The position numbers and the translations under genes are program-made. From assembly GCA_964583155.1 (NCBI GenBank), contig CAZOUY010000001.1, positions 248,001 to 312,000 on the forward strand: 64,000 bases of DNA, read 5' to 3'. Below, piece after piece: positions 34,236 to 43,510 of this stretch. The stretch is from CAG-826 sp964583155. Its GTDB lineage: Bacteria; Bacillota_I; Bacilli_A; RFN20; CAG-826. The stretch's first letter is position 1. Every line of letters begins with the position of its first letter. Below the pieces are notes generated by a model. The model saw nothing but the letters and a program-made list of their open reading frames with translations, was not told the origin of the DNA and searched no databases.

Positions 34236-34844
34236 TTATTTTTTGGATGATAACGGACGCGCTAACCCGCCAATCACGATGAGCATAATGGCGAGAAGAA
34301 CGAGAAGAATATCAAAAATCCATAGGATCGTCAAATCCGGGAAAAGCGGATTCGCAAAGATATACGCGCCGAAGGTCACAAAGAAAATGGCAATCGCCAA
34401 CCACCAAAGAGGATATTTTTCATCGTTTCCCTTTTGATGATAATAGGCCCGGAAGATTTCCACCGTTCCGCGGCACCAGAGGGCTAGTCCTAAAATCGAA
34501 CATGCGCCACCGACATTGATGACCTTAAATTGCTGTAAAATGCAGCCAACCGCCACCAACGCTAGCAAAACAAATTCGATGATCGTCAGGGTTTTAATGA
34601 CTCCATTGCATCTTTTGATTATTTTATGGAGCAAATATCCAAAAAGATACAATAAAATACCGAGCGCGATCAACAAGTGCACCATATCGAGGCCCCAATT
34701 TTTGAAAAAGGCCCAGCTTCCGGCTTTGCTCCAAATCGGCATCAGCATCACCGCAAGAAGCAAAAGCAAAACCCCGCCGACGATGTAAAGCCAAAATAAT
34801 TTGGTGCGACCGGGATGCAATAGCTTATTCATAAACTTCTTCAT
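34236..34844 (-). CDS. Six-helix membrane protein, HdeD/DUF308-like
   Basis: A 202-aa protein with a basic N-terminus (MKKFMNKLLHPGRTKLF) and six evenly spaced membrane helices, with short loops and a closing GLARPLSSKK. The even pairs of helices recall HdeD/DUF308 proteins, but I see no diagnostic motif. It follows yceD by 22 nt and precedes the operon terminator, so it is the last gene of the pheST transcript. Function unknown. Confidence 0.65.
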   Translation of the reverse strand: MKKFMNKLLHPGRTKLFWLYIVGGVLLLLLAVMLMPIWSKAGSWAFFKNWGLDMVHLLIALGILLYLFGYLLHKIIKRCNGVIKTLTIIEFVLLALVAVGCILQQFKVINVGGACSILGLALWCRGTVEIFRAYYHQKGNDEKYPLWWLAIAIFFVTFGAYIFANPLFPDLTILWIFDILLVLLAIMLIVIGGLARPLSSKK

Positions 34845-34866
34845 AAAACATCACTCACTTTCATTT

Positions 34867-35373
34867 TTATTCATCGACATCTAAATCATCTAAACAAGCA
34901 AAACGCGGATCGGTTTGCTCTTGCTGACGGCGGTAGTATTCATCTTCACTGATCACTTCGTAGCCATCACCGTCTTTAGGTAAAGAGGCCCCCTTTTTGA
35001 CGACCTTTAAGGGAATTTCGGTGATGATAAACGATAGGATCAGATCGTGAAGATCGTAATAATCGCCATCAACATATATGACATCCTCTTGCTCTTCTTC
35101 CGTCGTTCTTTGAAAGCAAAGCTCAACCGCTTCTTGAAGATGCATAGGATAATCAACCGCTTCTAACGTATAAGCGCATTCGAGCACAAGATCGGTTTGA
35201 ATATCGAGATCAAGATGCACAAAATCGCCTTCGTAAGTAGCCTTGGCCTTCACTTGAACATCCTTCATGTCCAGCAAGGTATAAATATTTTGAGTTTCTT
35301 CTTTGGAATAACGGATCGTTTCTTCTATTTCAAGCACCTTTTTGTGGGCTAATAATGAGTATTGAATTCGCAT
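34867..35373 (-). CDS. yceD: YceD/DUF177 family protein
   Basis: A 168-aa protein with the DUF177 layout: N-terminal MRIQYSLLAHKKVLEIEET, a beta-rich middle (VQVKAKATYEGDFVHLDLDIQTDLVLECAYTLE type strands), and the acidic C-terminal part ending DPRFACLDDLDVDE. DUF177 normally sits directly before rpmF and is linked to large ribosomal subunit or 23S rRNA accumulation. Here rpmF is absent and the gene lies 3 nt after pheT. Confidence 0.85.
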   Translation of the reverse strand: MRIQYSLLAHKKVLEIEETIRYSKEETQNIYTLLDMKDVQVKAKATYEGDFVHLDLDIQTDLVLECAYTLEAVDYPMHLQEAVELCFQRTTEEEQEDVIYVDGDYYDLHDLILSFIITEIPLKVVKKGASLPKDGDGYEVISEDEYYRRQQEQTDPRFACLDDLDVDE

Positions 35374-35376
35374 AGC

Positions 35377-37779
35377 TTATCCTCGTAAAACGATGGCCAA
35401 ATTTTTAAAGAGGGCCGCTTTAATCTCGGCTTCGGCCGCGCTGATTTCCTTTTCTTCGAGCGTATGATCATCGCTTTGATAGGTGATTTTAACGGCCACC
35501 GATTTATGATCGCGATCGATATGCTCGCCTTCATAGACGTCAAAGACCATGACCTTTTTCACCAGCGATTTACCGTTCTTTTTAATCACCCTAATCAAAT
35601 CACTCACGGGAATATCCTTTCGAACGATCAACGCTAAATCCCTTTCCACAAACGGATATTTGTTGGGAGCCTGCATCTTCTTCTTTCCCGTTTTAATTTC
35701 GAGTAGCTTATCTAAAAGAATCTCTGCAACTAAGCAAGGTGCCTTATCAAGATCATATTGCTTCGCTAAGGAAGGATGAAGCTCTCCGAAAACGGCGACC
35801 TTCTCTTTATTGATGAAGAGCATCGCACTGCGTCCCGGATGAAATTCGTCCTTCATCGTTTCATCGCTCCGCACGAGCGTATATCGACCTTCGTCGATGC
35901 CTAAAAGCGATAATAGACCCTCGATCACGCCTTTCATATGATAGAAATCATAGGCGATCGTCGTTAATTCTCCTTGATAGTCATCGCTACCATATAAGCC
36001 AATGGCTAGATGAGAATGCTCTTCTCCATCGATATACATGGCGCTCGTTTCAAACATGGCTAGGCGCCGTGCTTGGCGAGCAACATTGTATTGCAACGTT
36101 TTCAATAAGGATGGTAATAACGATTTTCTTACGTCCGCATGCTCATCGCTCATCGGATGGAGCAAACGATATGGCTCTTGATGATAGTAATAATTAAACA
36201 TCAGGTTTTCTTGATGGGACACCAATGTATAAGTCAATATTTCATCGAAGCCATTATCGATCAAATAGTGGCGAATTTTACGTTTTTTGGCCTGAATTTC
36301 ATTAAGGCCACCCAATGTCGTTTTTAATACCGGTAATGTGCTACGAACATTTTCAAATCCATATATTCGGATCACCTCTTCACTTAAATCAGCGTCGCAG
36401 GTGATATCGATACGATGATCGGGAATGGTCGCTTCTAAAAGACCATCTTGCATCTTGGTATGAATTCCTACCCGATTCAAGACATTGATGATTTCATCAT
36501 CGCTAAAGGAAGTGCCTAAGCGATTATTGATGCGGGCGACCGATGTTTGAATAAGACGTGGATGATGATCGACCACGTCATAGGTGCTGATTTGATATTC
36601 CTTTTGAAGACCACAAAGCTCTTCTACTAAGCGCGCGGTCATTTCCAAGACGCTCACATATTGATGAGGATTCAAGCCTTTAACAAAGCGATTGCTCGAT
36701 TCACTTGCCAAATTCAAGCGAATGGAGGTCCGCCGAACAGAGGCACTATCAAAATTGGCCGCTTCGATAGCGATGCGCTTTGTCTGATCGGTGACAGCGC
36801 AACGCGCTGCTCCCATGACCCCTGCCAAGCACATGACATGCTCGCCATTCATCACCACTAAATCGCCTTTTTCCAAGCGATATTCCTTTTCATCGAGAGC
36901 GATGAACGATCCCTCGTAATCATCGCGCACGGATAATGAGCAATCATTCAATAAATCAAGGTCATACATATGAAGCGGTTGTCCGGTCAATAGCATGATA
37001 TAATTACCGATATCGACGATATTATTGATCGAACGGACGCCCATCGCCATCAATGTTTGTTTAAGCCATAGAGGCGATTCCTTCACTTCAATGCCCTCGA
37101 TCATCTTGATGGAAAATTGGGGACATTTTTCGCTTAAGGAGGCGACCTTAAAGGGGGAAGAAATGAGATGATCATTATGAACGACCTCCGGTAAATGCAA
37201 TTCCCGTTCAAAAAGGGCGCTCACCTCTTTAGCGACACTGATCATCGCATTGCAATCGCTGCGATTGGCTAAGAGCTTTAGATCCAAAACCGTATCATCC
37301 AATCCGAGATATGCTAATACGTCTTCATTTCCGACGATCGCGTCATCGGAAAGCTCTTCAATGCCCGCTAATTGTCGGTCACTTAAATATTTTTTATCGA
37401 CTCCTAGTTCGCTTAAGGAACAACACATACCTTCACTGGATACACCACGGATATGGGAAGCTTTGATTGTGATCTCCGGCAATTTGGCGCCAACCATCGC
37501 CACGATGACCTTCAAGCCCTTGCGGGCGTTAGGGGCACCACAGACGATTTGCTTTACGCCGTATTTCTCGCCTAAATTGACCTTTAAAACATGAAGATGA
37601 TCGGAATCAGGATGATTTTCGCAGGTTACGATCTCGCCGATCACGAGGCCACTAGCATTTGCTAAATGGGTAATTTCCTCCACCTCAATGCCCGCGAAGG
37701 TCAGTTTATTCGCGATCATTTCCGGAGTTAAATCATGAAGATCAACGTATTTACTAAGCCATTTGATACTTACTTTCAT
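35377..37779 (-). CDS. pheT: Phenylalanyl-tRNA synthetase beta subunit
   Basis: Beta subunit of the alpha2-beta2 enzyme; it edits Tyr-tRNA-Phe and binds tRNA. The 800-aa product has the N-terminal tRNA-binding EMAP-like domain (IGEIVTCENHPDSDHLHVLKV), B3/B4 editing domain, B5 domain, the catalytic-like core and the C-terminal FDX-ACB anticodon domain (YPFVERDLALIVRKDI). GAGGGGAGATAGAATTT precedes the ATG. It follows pheS by 17 nt in a T-box operon. Confidence 0.97.
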   Translation of the reverse strand: MKVSIKWLSKYVDLHDLTPEMIANKLTFAGIEVEEITHLANASGLVIGEIVTCENHPDSDHLHVLKVNLGEKYGVKQIVCGAPNARKGLKVIVAMVGAKLPEITIKASHIRGVSSEGMCCSLSELGVDKKYLSDRQLAGIEELSDDAIVGNEDVLAYLGLDDTVLDLKLLANRSDCNAMISVAKEVSALFERELHLPEVVHNDHLISSPFKVASLSEKCPQFSIKMIEGIEVKESPLWLKQTLMAMGVRSINNIVDIGNYIMLLTGQPLHMYDLDLLNDCSLSVRDDYEGSFIALDEKEYRLEKGDLVVMNGEHVMCLAGVMGAARCAVTDQTKRIAIEAANFDSASVRRTSIRLNLASESSNRFVKGLNPHQYVSVLEMTARLVEELCGLQKEYQISTYDVVDHHPRLIQTSVARINNRLGTSFSDDEIINVLNRVGIHTKMQDGLLEATIPDHRIDITCDADLSEEVIRIYGFENVRSTLPVLKTTLGGLNEIQAKKRKIRHYLIDNGFDEILTYTLVSHQENLMFNYYYHQEPYRLLHPMSDEHADVRKSLLPSLLKTLQYNVARQARRLAMFETSAMYIDGEEHSHLAIGLYGSDDYQGELTTIAYDFYHMKGVIEGLLSLLGIDEGRYTLVRSDETMKDEFHPGRSAMLFINKEKVAVFGELHPSLAKQYDLDKAPCLVAEILLDKLLEIKTGKKKMQAPNKYPFVERDLALIVRKDIPVSDLIRVIKKNGKSLVKKVMVFDVYEGEHIDRDHKSVAVKITYQSDDHTLEEKEISAAEAEIKAALFKNLAIVLRG

Positions 37780-37796
37780 AAATTCTATCTCCCCTC

Positions 37797-38828
37797 TTAA
37801 TCCTTTTTAAACTGATGCAAGAAACGAACGTCATCTTGATAAAAGCGCCGAATATCATCGATGCCATAGCGAAGCATCGCGACTCTTTCAATACCGATTC
37901 CAAAGGCAAAGCCTTGATAGATATCGGGATCATAGCCTGACATTCTTAAGACATTGGGATGAACCATCCCACCACCTAGAATCTCAATCCAACCACTGCC
38001 CTTACAGACGGAGCAGCCCTTACCTCCACATTCATAGCATGAGATATCGACCTCAACCGAGGGCTCGGTGAAAGGAAAATACGAGGATCGCAAGCGGATT
38101 TCTCGTTTCTCACCATACATTTTTTTCAAAAATAATTCCAAGGTCGCTTTTAAATGACCTAAATTGATATCCTTATCGACCACCAATCCTTCAATTTGGG
38201 CAAACTGATGGGAGTGCGTGGCATCATCATCATCGCGGCGATAGGTTTTACCTGGACAAATAATGCGGATCGGTTCACCTTTTTTGGCCTGCATGACACG
38301 GGCCTGCACCGGCGATGTATGCGTGCGCATGAGAGTGGTCTCATCGATATAAAAGGAATCCTGCATATCGCGAGCGGGATGATCATGCGGAATATTCATC
38401 AATTCAAAGTTGAAGTGGTCGCTTTCAACCTCGGGGCCTTCCACGATTTCATAGCCCATATCGGAGAAAATGTCGATCATCTCATCCTGAATGATATAAA
38501 AAGGATTTTTAGCGCCTTTTTCCATACCCTTACTTGGTAAAGTAATATCGATGGTCTCCTTTTGGAGCTTATCGGCTAAACGCTTAGCCTCCAAGACCGC
38601 TCTTTTCGCCTCCAAGCGCGTCATAATTTCATTTTTCGCATCATTGATTCGTTTACCGAATGCGACCTTTTCTTCTCCGATCAATTCTTTCATGCGACTC
38701 ATTAATGCCATGAGCGGTGATTTTTTTGATAAATAGGCATTGCGAACATTGTTTAAAGATTCTAGATTTTCACATTCTTCAATTTCTTTTAATGCCTGTT
38801 CATGTAATTCTTCTAATGTCGGTTCCAT
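37797..38828 (-). CDS. pheS: Phenylalanyl-tRNA synthetase alpha subunit
   Basis: Catalytic class II subunit. I start it at 38828 (MEPTLEELHEQAL) because GAGGAGGGCAAT lies in front; 343 aa is the normal length. The N-terminal coiled coil contacts tRNA. Motif 2 reads CPGKTYRRDDDDATHSHQFAQIEG-like around residue 205, and motif 3 reads GFAFGIGIERVAMLRYG near 315. A Cys-rich insert (CYECGGKGCSVCKGSGW) is typical of the bacterial enzyme. It is preceded by a T-box leader with a TTC specifier. Confidence 0.97.
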   Translation of the reverse strand: MEPTLEELHEQALKEIEECENLESLNNVRNAYLSKKSPLMALMSRMKELIGEEKVAFGKRINDAKNEIMTRLEAKRAVLEAKRLADKLQKETIDITLPSKGMEKGAKNPFYIIQDEMIDIFSDMGYEIVEGPEVESDHFNFELMNIPHDHPARDMQDSFYIDETTLMRTHTSPVQARVMQAKKGEPIRIICPGKTYRRDDDDATHSHQFAQIEGLVVDKDINLGHLKATLELFLKKMYGEKREIRLRSSYFPFTEPSVEVDISCYECGGKGCSVCKGSGWIEILGGGMVHPNVLRMSGYDPDIYQGFAFGIGIERVAMLRYGIDDIRRFYQDDVRFLHQFKKD

Positions 38829-38849
38829 ATTGCCCTCCTCAATAAATAA

Positions 38850-39060
38850 AAAAAGCCGTCTCACAAAGGAACGACTTCAGCCGTGGTGCCATCCTCTTTC
38901 GCTTTGAAATATCAAAACGCCCTCGCTTCGTGTTAACGCCACCAACGGGAACAAGTCCATTACTCCAAGGTGAATTCACAAGCATTTCTATAGAACGGTT
39001 TCACTATCTCGTTCCTCCCTAAATAGAAAGAGACTTGCTACTACTTCTTTTCATCGTACG
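38850..39060 (-). promoter_or_regulatory. T-box riboswitch, phenylalanine
   Basis: The minus-strand leader holds AACGAGATAGTGAAA in stem I and the specifier TTC (complement 38972-38974) followed by ACC. The T-box GGATGGCACCACGG (complement 38881-38894) precedes a terminator stem AAGTCGTT/GACGGCTT with a T-run. TTC is a Phe codon and the genes are pheST, so they agree. Confidence 0.93.
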
Positions 39061-39065
39061 TGCTC

Positions 39066-39074
39066 ATTTTAGCA
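39066..39074 (-). promoter_or_regulatory. Extended -10 promoter of the pheS T-box leader
   Basis: TGCTAAAAT on the minus strand gives TG at the extended position and TAAAAT as -10, about 7 nt before the leader start. No good -35 at 17 bp is visible; a TTGATA lies at 21 bp. Confidence 0.5.
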
Positions 39075-39187
39075 TAGGTAAAAAAATATTTCTATCAACA
39101 TTAAATATATTTAAATATTATTATTTCTTTTTTTAGACACAATTCGACCAATGATAAGTAATATAAATAGTTACTGTCAAAGGAATC

Positions 39188-39247
39188 TTGAAAATTTTAA
39201 TATTTGTATTACAATATATTCACTGCATATATTCGGCGTTTGTGCAG
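39188..39247 (+). promoter_or_regulatory. Possible degV promoter and inverted repeat
   Basis: TTGAAA (39188-39193) and TACAAT (39210-39215) are 16 bp apart. Just downstream ACTGCA and TGCAGT form an inverted repeat that could fold or bind a regulator. The leader to degV would be about 125 nt. The remainder of 39075-39347 is AT-rich with nothing else visible. Confidence 0.35.
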
Positions 39248-39347
39248 TCATAATTATTCAATAAAAAGAATATTTTAAGTCAATTAGGATATTCTTCCAA
39301 ATGATAAATCGTAAGTTAGTATCAGGATGATGAAAGGAGAAAAAATT

Positions 39348-40220
39348 ATGACATATGAAATTTTGACGGAAACAACTTCCAATTTACCTAATGATATCAT
39401 TAATAAATGTCAGATCCGTGTGATTCCCATGGCCTACATTATTGATAATCAAAGCTATGTTTGTACGGATATCGATAATTTCGATGACAAGACCTATTAC
39501 GCTCTCATCAAAAGTGGCAAGCGCGTGACGACATCGCAGATTACACCATTTGAATTCATTCAATTCATGGAGCCCTTTTTAAAGGAAGGCCAAGATATCG
39601 TCTTTATCGGTCTTTCTTCCGGTATCAGCGGCACCTTCGCTTCCGCCCAAGCGGCGCGGATGGAGCTAATGGAGCGTTATCCGGAACGCACGATTTGTTT
39701 AATCGACAGCTTAGGAGCTTCCTTAGGTGAAGGAATGCTCGTCATTAAAGCCGCGGAGCTCCGCGAGCAAGGCTACGCTATTAGCGATTTGGAGCGCGAA
39801 ATCACCGCCTTACGCAATCGCCTATATCAAGTATTTTGCGTTGATGATCTCATGCATTTACGAAGAACCGGACGAATAAATATTGTTGATGCTTTGGTCG
39901 GTTCCATTCTTCGCTTTAAGCCTCTTTTAAAAGGCAATAGCGAAGGTAAAATCGTTTCTTTTGGAAAATATCGCGGCAAGAAAAACATTATTCAGGCGAT
40001 CTGCAACAAGTTCACCGCTCTTGTCAAAAACATCGAGCGTATCGGCATTTCCTATGCCGGATGCAAGGAGGATGCGGAATATCTTTTAGGCCTATTGCGT
40101 GAGAATTTCACGCTTCCGGAGGTTATCATGGTTAAGCATGAACCGGCGACGGCCTCTCATCTTGGTCCCGGCGCTTTAGCTCTCTACTTTGAAGGCGCTA
40201 ATGGCGTTCGTGATCTTTAA
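39348..40220 (+). CDS. DegV family fatty-acid-binding protein
   Basis: DegV proteins bind a fatty acid and hand it to a fatty acid kinase (FakA) in Bacillota. I start it at 39348 (MTYEILTETTSNLP) behind AAAGGAG; 290 aa. Family signatures are ETTSNLP at the N-terminus, SSGISGTFASAQAA near 85, DDLMHLRRTGRI near 165 and HLGPGALALYFEG at the C-terminus. It is a single gene with a bidirectional terminator after it; no fakA is in the window. Confidence 0.93.
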   Translation: MTYEILTETTSNLPNDIINKCQIRVIPMAYIIDNQSYVCTDIDNFDDKTYYALIKSGKRVTTSQITPFEFIQFMEPFLKEGQDIVFIGLSSGISGTFASAQAARMELMERYPERTICLIDSLGASLGEGMLVIKAAELREQGYAISDLEREITALRNRLYQVFCVDDLMHLRRTGRINIVDALVGSILRFKPLLKGNSEGKIVSFGKYRGKKNIIQAICNKFTALVKNIERIGISYAGCKEDAEYLLGLLRENFTLPEVIMVKHEPATASHLGPGALALYFEGANGVRDL

Positions 40221-40280
40221 TCGGATGCGTATTGAGCATATGAATTTGCTTTAATTCGATCGACAAAGCTTATGTAAAAC

Positions 40281-40313
40281 AAAAAGCACGGATTTGATGC
40301 CCGTGCTTTTTTC
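40281..40313. terminator. Bidirectional terminator between degV and rubredoxin
   Basis: AAAAAGCACGG and CCGTGCTTTTT form an 11-bp stem around a 9-nt loop, with T-runs on both strands. It serves the convergent degV and rubredoxin genes. Confidence 0.88.
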
Positions 40314-40363
40314 ATTAATTCCTGCACTCCTTCTCATTTAGGAATGCTCTTTTTACGGTTTAT

Positions 40364-40522
40364 TTATTCTTCTTTCGCAAAATGCTCTTTGCCCATCCCA
40401 CATAGCGGGCAGACATAATCATCGGGCAAATCTTCAAATTTGGTGTGAGGAGCAATACCATTAGCTTCATCACCAAGCTCTTCATCATAAACAAAGCCGC
40501 AAACCAAACAAACGTATTTCAT
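40364..40522 (-). CDS. Rubredoxin
   Basis: A 52-aa protein translated from the minus strand: MKYVCLVCGFVYDEELG at the start, NGIAPHTKFEDLPDDYVCP, then LCGMGKEHFAKEE. The two CxxC pairs (CLVC and CPLC) bind one iron, and the spacing and the FEDLPDDYVCPLCG block are classical rubredoxin. It is a small electron carrier, often used for peroxide or oxygen detoxification in anaerobes. GGAGGATAATT precedes the ATG. No partner oxidoreductase is next to it. Confidence 0.95.
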   Translation of the reverse strand: MKYVCLVCGFVYDEELGDEANGIAPHTKFEDLPDDYVCPLCGMGKEHFAKEE

Positions 40523-40764
40523 AATTATCCTCCATTCATTGTTATTTTATTCTAATTGGGCGATTAACTCAAGTAATCTGCATTTATATTATATCCCTAA
40601 AAGATGCAAATTATTGTAATTCATTATTGAAAGCAACTAATGGATAAAGTAGCTCTCAATAAAATCTTTAAAGAAAAATGAATCTTCAAGCTTCATATCA
40701 TAATCCTAAACGACACAAAACATTTAATTTTTTTTTGAAAATAAGACTGAAATTTTATAGAATA

Positions 40765-41946
40765 TCACTTTATATGGCCATTTTTATGCAATTTTTGAAG
40801 TGCCGATTGCGCATTTGCATGTCCTTGATTCGCCGCTAATGTCCACCACTTTGCGGCTTCTTCATAGCTTTGTGGAACGCCTTGGCCTTTCCCATAGCAA
40901 ACACCAAGATTATATTGAGCATCTGCATCTCCTTGATTCGCCGCTAATGTCCACCATTTTACGGCTTCTTCATAGTTTTGGGAAACACCTTGGCCATTTT
41001 CATAGCATAAGCCAAGATTATATTGAGCAACTGCATTTCCTTGATCTGCCGCTAGTCTATACCACTTCACGGCTTCTTCATAATCTTGTGGAACACCTTG
41101 CCCCTTATCATAGCACAAACCGAGATTACCTTGAGCTTTTGCATATTCTTGATTTGCGGCTAATCTATACCACTTCACGGCTTCTTCATAGCTTTGTGAA
41201 ACGCCTTGGCCATTCGCATAGCAAAAGCCGAGATTATATTGGGCGATTGCAAATCCTTGATCTGCCGCTAATTTATACCATTTTACAGCTTCTTCATAAC
41301 TTTGAAAGACACCCTGATCATTATCATAACAAATGCCAAGATTACATTGGGCGATTCTATATCCTCGATCTGCGGCTAATCTATACCACTTGACGGCCTC
41401 TTCATAGCTTTGAAAGACACCTTGACCTTTCTCATAACAAACACCGAGATTACATTGGGCTCTTACATGTCCTTGATTCGCCGCTAGTCTATACCATTTA
41501 ATTGCTTCCTTATAATCTTGAGGGACGCCTTCACCATTCGCATAGCAAAAGCCGAGATTATATTGGGCGATTGCAAGTCCTTGATCTGCCGCTAATCTAT
41601 ACCACTTGACAGCATCTTCATAGCTTTGTGGAACGCCTTGACCATTATCATAGCAAAAGCCAAGATTATTTTGTGCTCTTAAATCGCCATCATTAGCGGA
41701 TATTTTAAAATGCTCAAATGCTTGACTATAATTCCGTTCTATTCCAACACCATTATAGTAGCAATATCCTAAAATGTAATCATCATTAGGGTGTTTTCTC
41801 ATCGATGCCCTTTCAAATAGCTTTTTCTTTTCCTCATCATCAATATTTAAGGTGATATTAAAGATATTATATCCTTGCGCAATTAATTCATAAAAATCAT
41901 CGATGCTTTCGGCTGTTGCCTTTAAAAGTGCGTTTTCATATTTCAT
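40765..41946 (-). CDS. Sel1-repeat (TPR-like) protein
   Basis: A 393-aa protein built of Sel1-like repeats. After a 45-residue N-terminal part come one diverged and eight close 36-aa repeats and a partial last one. The pattern is AQYNLGxCYxxGQGVxQSYEEAVKWYRLAAxQG. Such arrays form a superhelix that binds proteins. There is no signal peptide or membrane segment, so it is probably cytoplasmic. The repeats are very similar in DNA too, which implies recent expansion. AGAGGTTCAAATA precedes the ATG. The partner is unknown and the neighbours (rubredoxin, methyltransferase) give no hint. Confidence 0.9.
   Translation of the reverse strand: MKYENALLKATAESIDDFYELIAQGYNIFNITLNIDDEEKKKLFERASMRKHPNDDYILGYCYYNGVGIERNYSQAFEHFKISANDGDLRAQNNLGFCYDNGQGVPQSYEDAVKWYRLAADQGLAIAQYNLGFCYANGEGVPQDYKEAIKWYRLAANQGHVRAQCNLGVCYEKGQGVFQSYEEAVKWYRLAADRGYRIAQCNLGICYDNDQGVFQSYEEAVKWYKLAADQGFAIAQYNLGFCYANGQGVSQSYEEAVKWYRLAANQEYAKAQGNLGLCYDKGQGVPQDYEEAVKWYRLAADQGNAVAQYNLGLCYENGQGVSQNYEEAVKWWTLAANQGDADAQYNLGVCYGKGQGVPQSYEEAAKWWTLAANQGHANAQSALQKLHKNGHIK
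40790..41800 (-). repeat. 108-bp tandem repeats in the Sel1 gene
   Basis: About nine 108-bp units (36 codons) run through the gene in register. Typical shared pieces on the plus strand are CTTCTTCATA, GCCGCTAATCTATACCA and CCGAGATTA. The unit length equals the protein repeat, so copy number can change without breaking the frame. Confidence 0.9.
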
Positions 41947-41988
41947 TATTTGAACCTCTATATCAAATATTTTCGATTTATCATCAAT

Positions 41989-42735
41989 CTATCTTCTTTC
42001 TAACGAAGTGGTTATTTCATAGCAAACTATTCCACCCGCGACCGCGACATTTAATGATTCCATGCTTTTCATTGGAATGGTCACCTTTAAATTAGCGATA
42101 TCTTTGGTTGATTCTTCAACACCACGCGCCTCATTTCCCAAAACCACGACGCATTTTTCTTGGAAATGAGCCTTTGATAAGGAAACGCCATCATGGACAT
42201 CCGTAACGATGATTTGATAGCCTTTTCCTTTTAAATCATTTAAAATCTCACGCTCTCCCTCGATGATATCGACCGCAAAAATAGCGCCTTGAGAGGCATT
42301 TATGACCTTTTCGTTGTATGGTGAGCAACAATTCGGCGATAGGATGACGCTCATGAATCCAAAGGCGGCGGCGATTCGTAAAAGAGTTCCAAGATTGCCC
42401 GGATCGCTGATTTCTTCTAAGTATAAAATTCGATCGCCAAGTGGTCGAGTGTTTTTTGTCATTTGGCAAATGGCAATCACCCCTTGCGAGGTAACCTGCG
42501 AGGAAAACTTCTGCACAATCTCTTTGGCGACGATGATTTGATCGATATGCTCATCGATTTCTTCGATGACCTGATCAGCGATAATAGTGATAACCTGCTG
42601 ACGCTCTAACGCCATTTCCAAAAGATGATAGCCTTCGACAAAAAATAGTTCTTTTTCTTTTCGGACTTTACTATCCTTTAAACGTAATAATTCTTTAATT
42701 CGCGAATTATTGCGACTGGTAATACGATAGATCAT
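41989..42735 (-). CDS. SpoU/TrmH-family RNA 2'-O-ribose methyltransferase
   Basis: A SPOUT-fold methyltransferase of 248 aa. An N-terminal substrate-binding part (KDSKVRKEKELFFVEGYHLLE) precedes motif 1 (EISDPGNLGTLLRIAAAFGF), motif 2 (VVLGNEARGV) and motif 3 (IPMKSMESLNVAVAGGIVCYE), which form the SAM knot. The target could be 23S rRNA or tRNA; the N-terminus resembles RlmB/YsgA-type proteins. In Bacillus ysgA lies near pheST and rnhC. It overlaps the metalloprotease gene by 4 nt. Confidence 0.92.
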   Translation of the reverse strand: MIYRITSRNNSRIKELLRLKDSKVRKEKELFFVEGYHLLEMALERQQVITIIADQVIEEIDEHIDQIIVAKEIVQKFSSQVTSQGVIAICQMTKNTRPLGDRILYLEEISDPGNLGTLLRIAAAFGFMSVILSPNCCSPYNEKVINASQGAIFAVDIIEGEREILNDLKGKGYQIIVTDVHDGVSLSKAHFQEKCVVVLGNEARGVEESTKDIANLKVTIPMKSMESLNVAVAGGIVCYEITTSLERR

Positions 42736-43379
42736 TCATGATGACCTCCCTTCAATTTTTTCATTTCCTTTTTATAGTTAGGATAATATTTATTGATTTC
42801 CGCATAAAATGCCGGTGAGTGATCAAAATGACGATCATGAGCGAGCTCATGGACGACCACCGCATCAATCACCGAAATAGGATAATGAATGAGCGTCAAC
42901 GCAAAGGCTAAGGAATGAGTGCGGCGCGAATTGGATCCGTAGCGTGACGTCGTGTTATGAATATGTATCTTATAGGGCTTGGTAATTTGCATCAATCGCT
43001 CATAATAACGAACGCGCATCGTGATGGTTTCCTTAGCTAAGGAGGAAACGCGTTTCATTAGCTCCTCTTTACTTCGGAAAGTGATATCGCCTTCTTTTTT
43101 ATCGGGGGCTAACGGCGAGACAAGACGATGCCTTTTACCTAGTAAATAAATGTAGTCCTCACCGATATTTTGCTCCTCTAATAAGGCTGTAAAGGCCTTA
43201 GGAGGTAAACTATCCAATAAGCGACGAAGCGTTTGTTTACTCGTATGAAAAGGAACGGAAATCAAAATAACACCGCTTTGAGTGCGATAGATCATTCTCT
43301 TCATATTCTTATAGGTGACGATGACCTTAATAGGATGGCCAAGGTAATCAAAAGTAAATTCTTCTTTATACGATTGCAT
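42732..43379 (-). CDS. YgjP-type (DUF45) metallopeptidase
   Basis: A zinc peptidase of the M48-related YgjP group. The 215-aa product starts at 43379, with GAGGG 6 nt upstream. The active-site helix is VHELAHDRHFDHSPAFY: His, Glu, His and a third downstream His as metal ligands. The RYGSNSRRTHSLAFALTLIHYP segment before it is usual for the family (normally with a Trp-Gly-Ser core). No signal peptide, so cytoplasmic. It is coupled to the downstream methyltransferase gene (ATGA overlap). Confidence 0.88.
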   Translation of the reverse strand: MQSYKEEFTFDYLGHPIKVIVTYKNMKRMIYRTQSGVILISVPFHTSKQTLRRLLDSLPPKAFTALLEEQNIGEDYIYLLGKRHRLVSPLAPDKKEGDITFRSKEELMKRVSSLAKETITMRVRYYERLMQITKPYKIHIHNTTSRYGSNSRRTHSLAFALTLIHYPISVIDAVVVHELAHDRHFDHSPAFYAEINKYYPNYKKEMKKLKGGHHE

Positions 43380-43464
43380 CTCCATCCCTCATTTCATTTT
43401 TTATTTTAGCAAATATTAATAGGAATTGCATTCCTTTCCTCGTAATAATCTCTTATCATATTCT

Positions 43465-43493
43465 TTGCTTTTTGCTTTACAACTCATTACAAT
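43465..43493 (+). promoter_or_regulatory. Promoter of the DUF523-ECF gene pair
   Basis: TTGCTT (43465-43470) and TACAAT (43488-43493) are separated by exactly 17 bp, 18 nt before the ATG of the DUF523 gene. Confidence 0.65.
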
Positions 43494-43510
43494 GTTAGAG
43501 GTAAAAAAAT

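Noticed and set aside
40800..41393. 197-codon frame opposite the Sel1 gene
   Set aside because: Its repeats mirror the Sel1 units on the other strand; it is a shadow of a repetitive gene.
40790..41800. CRISPR-like regular repeats
   Set aside because: The units are 108 bp, contiguous, in frame and coding for Sel1 repeats, with no spacers and no cas genes.
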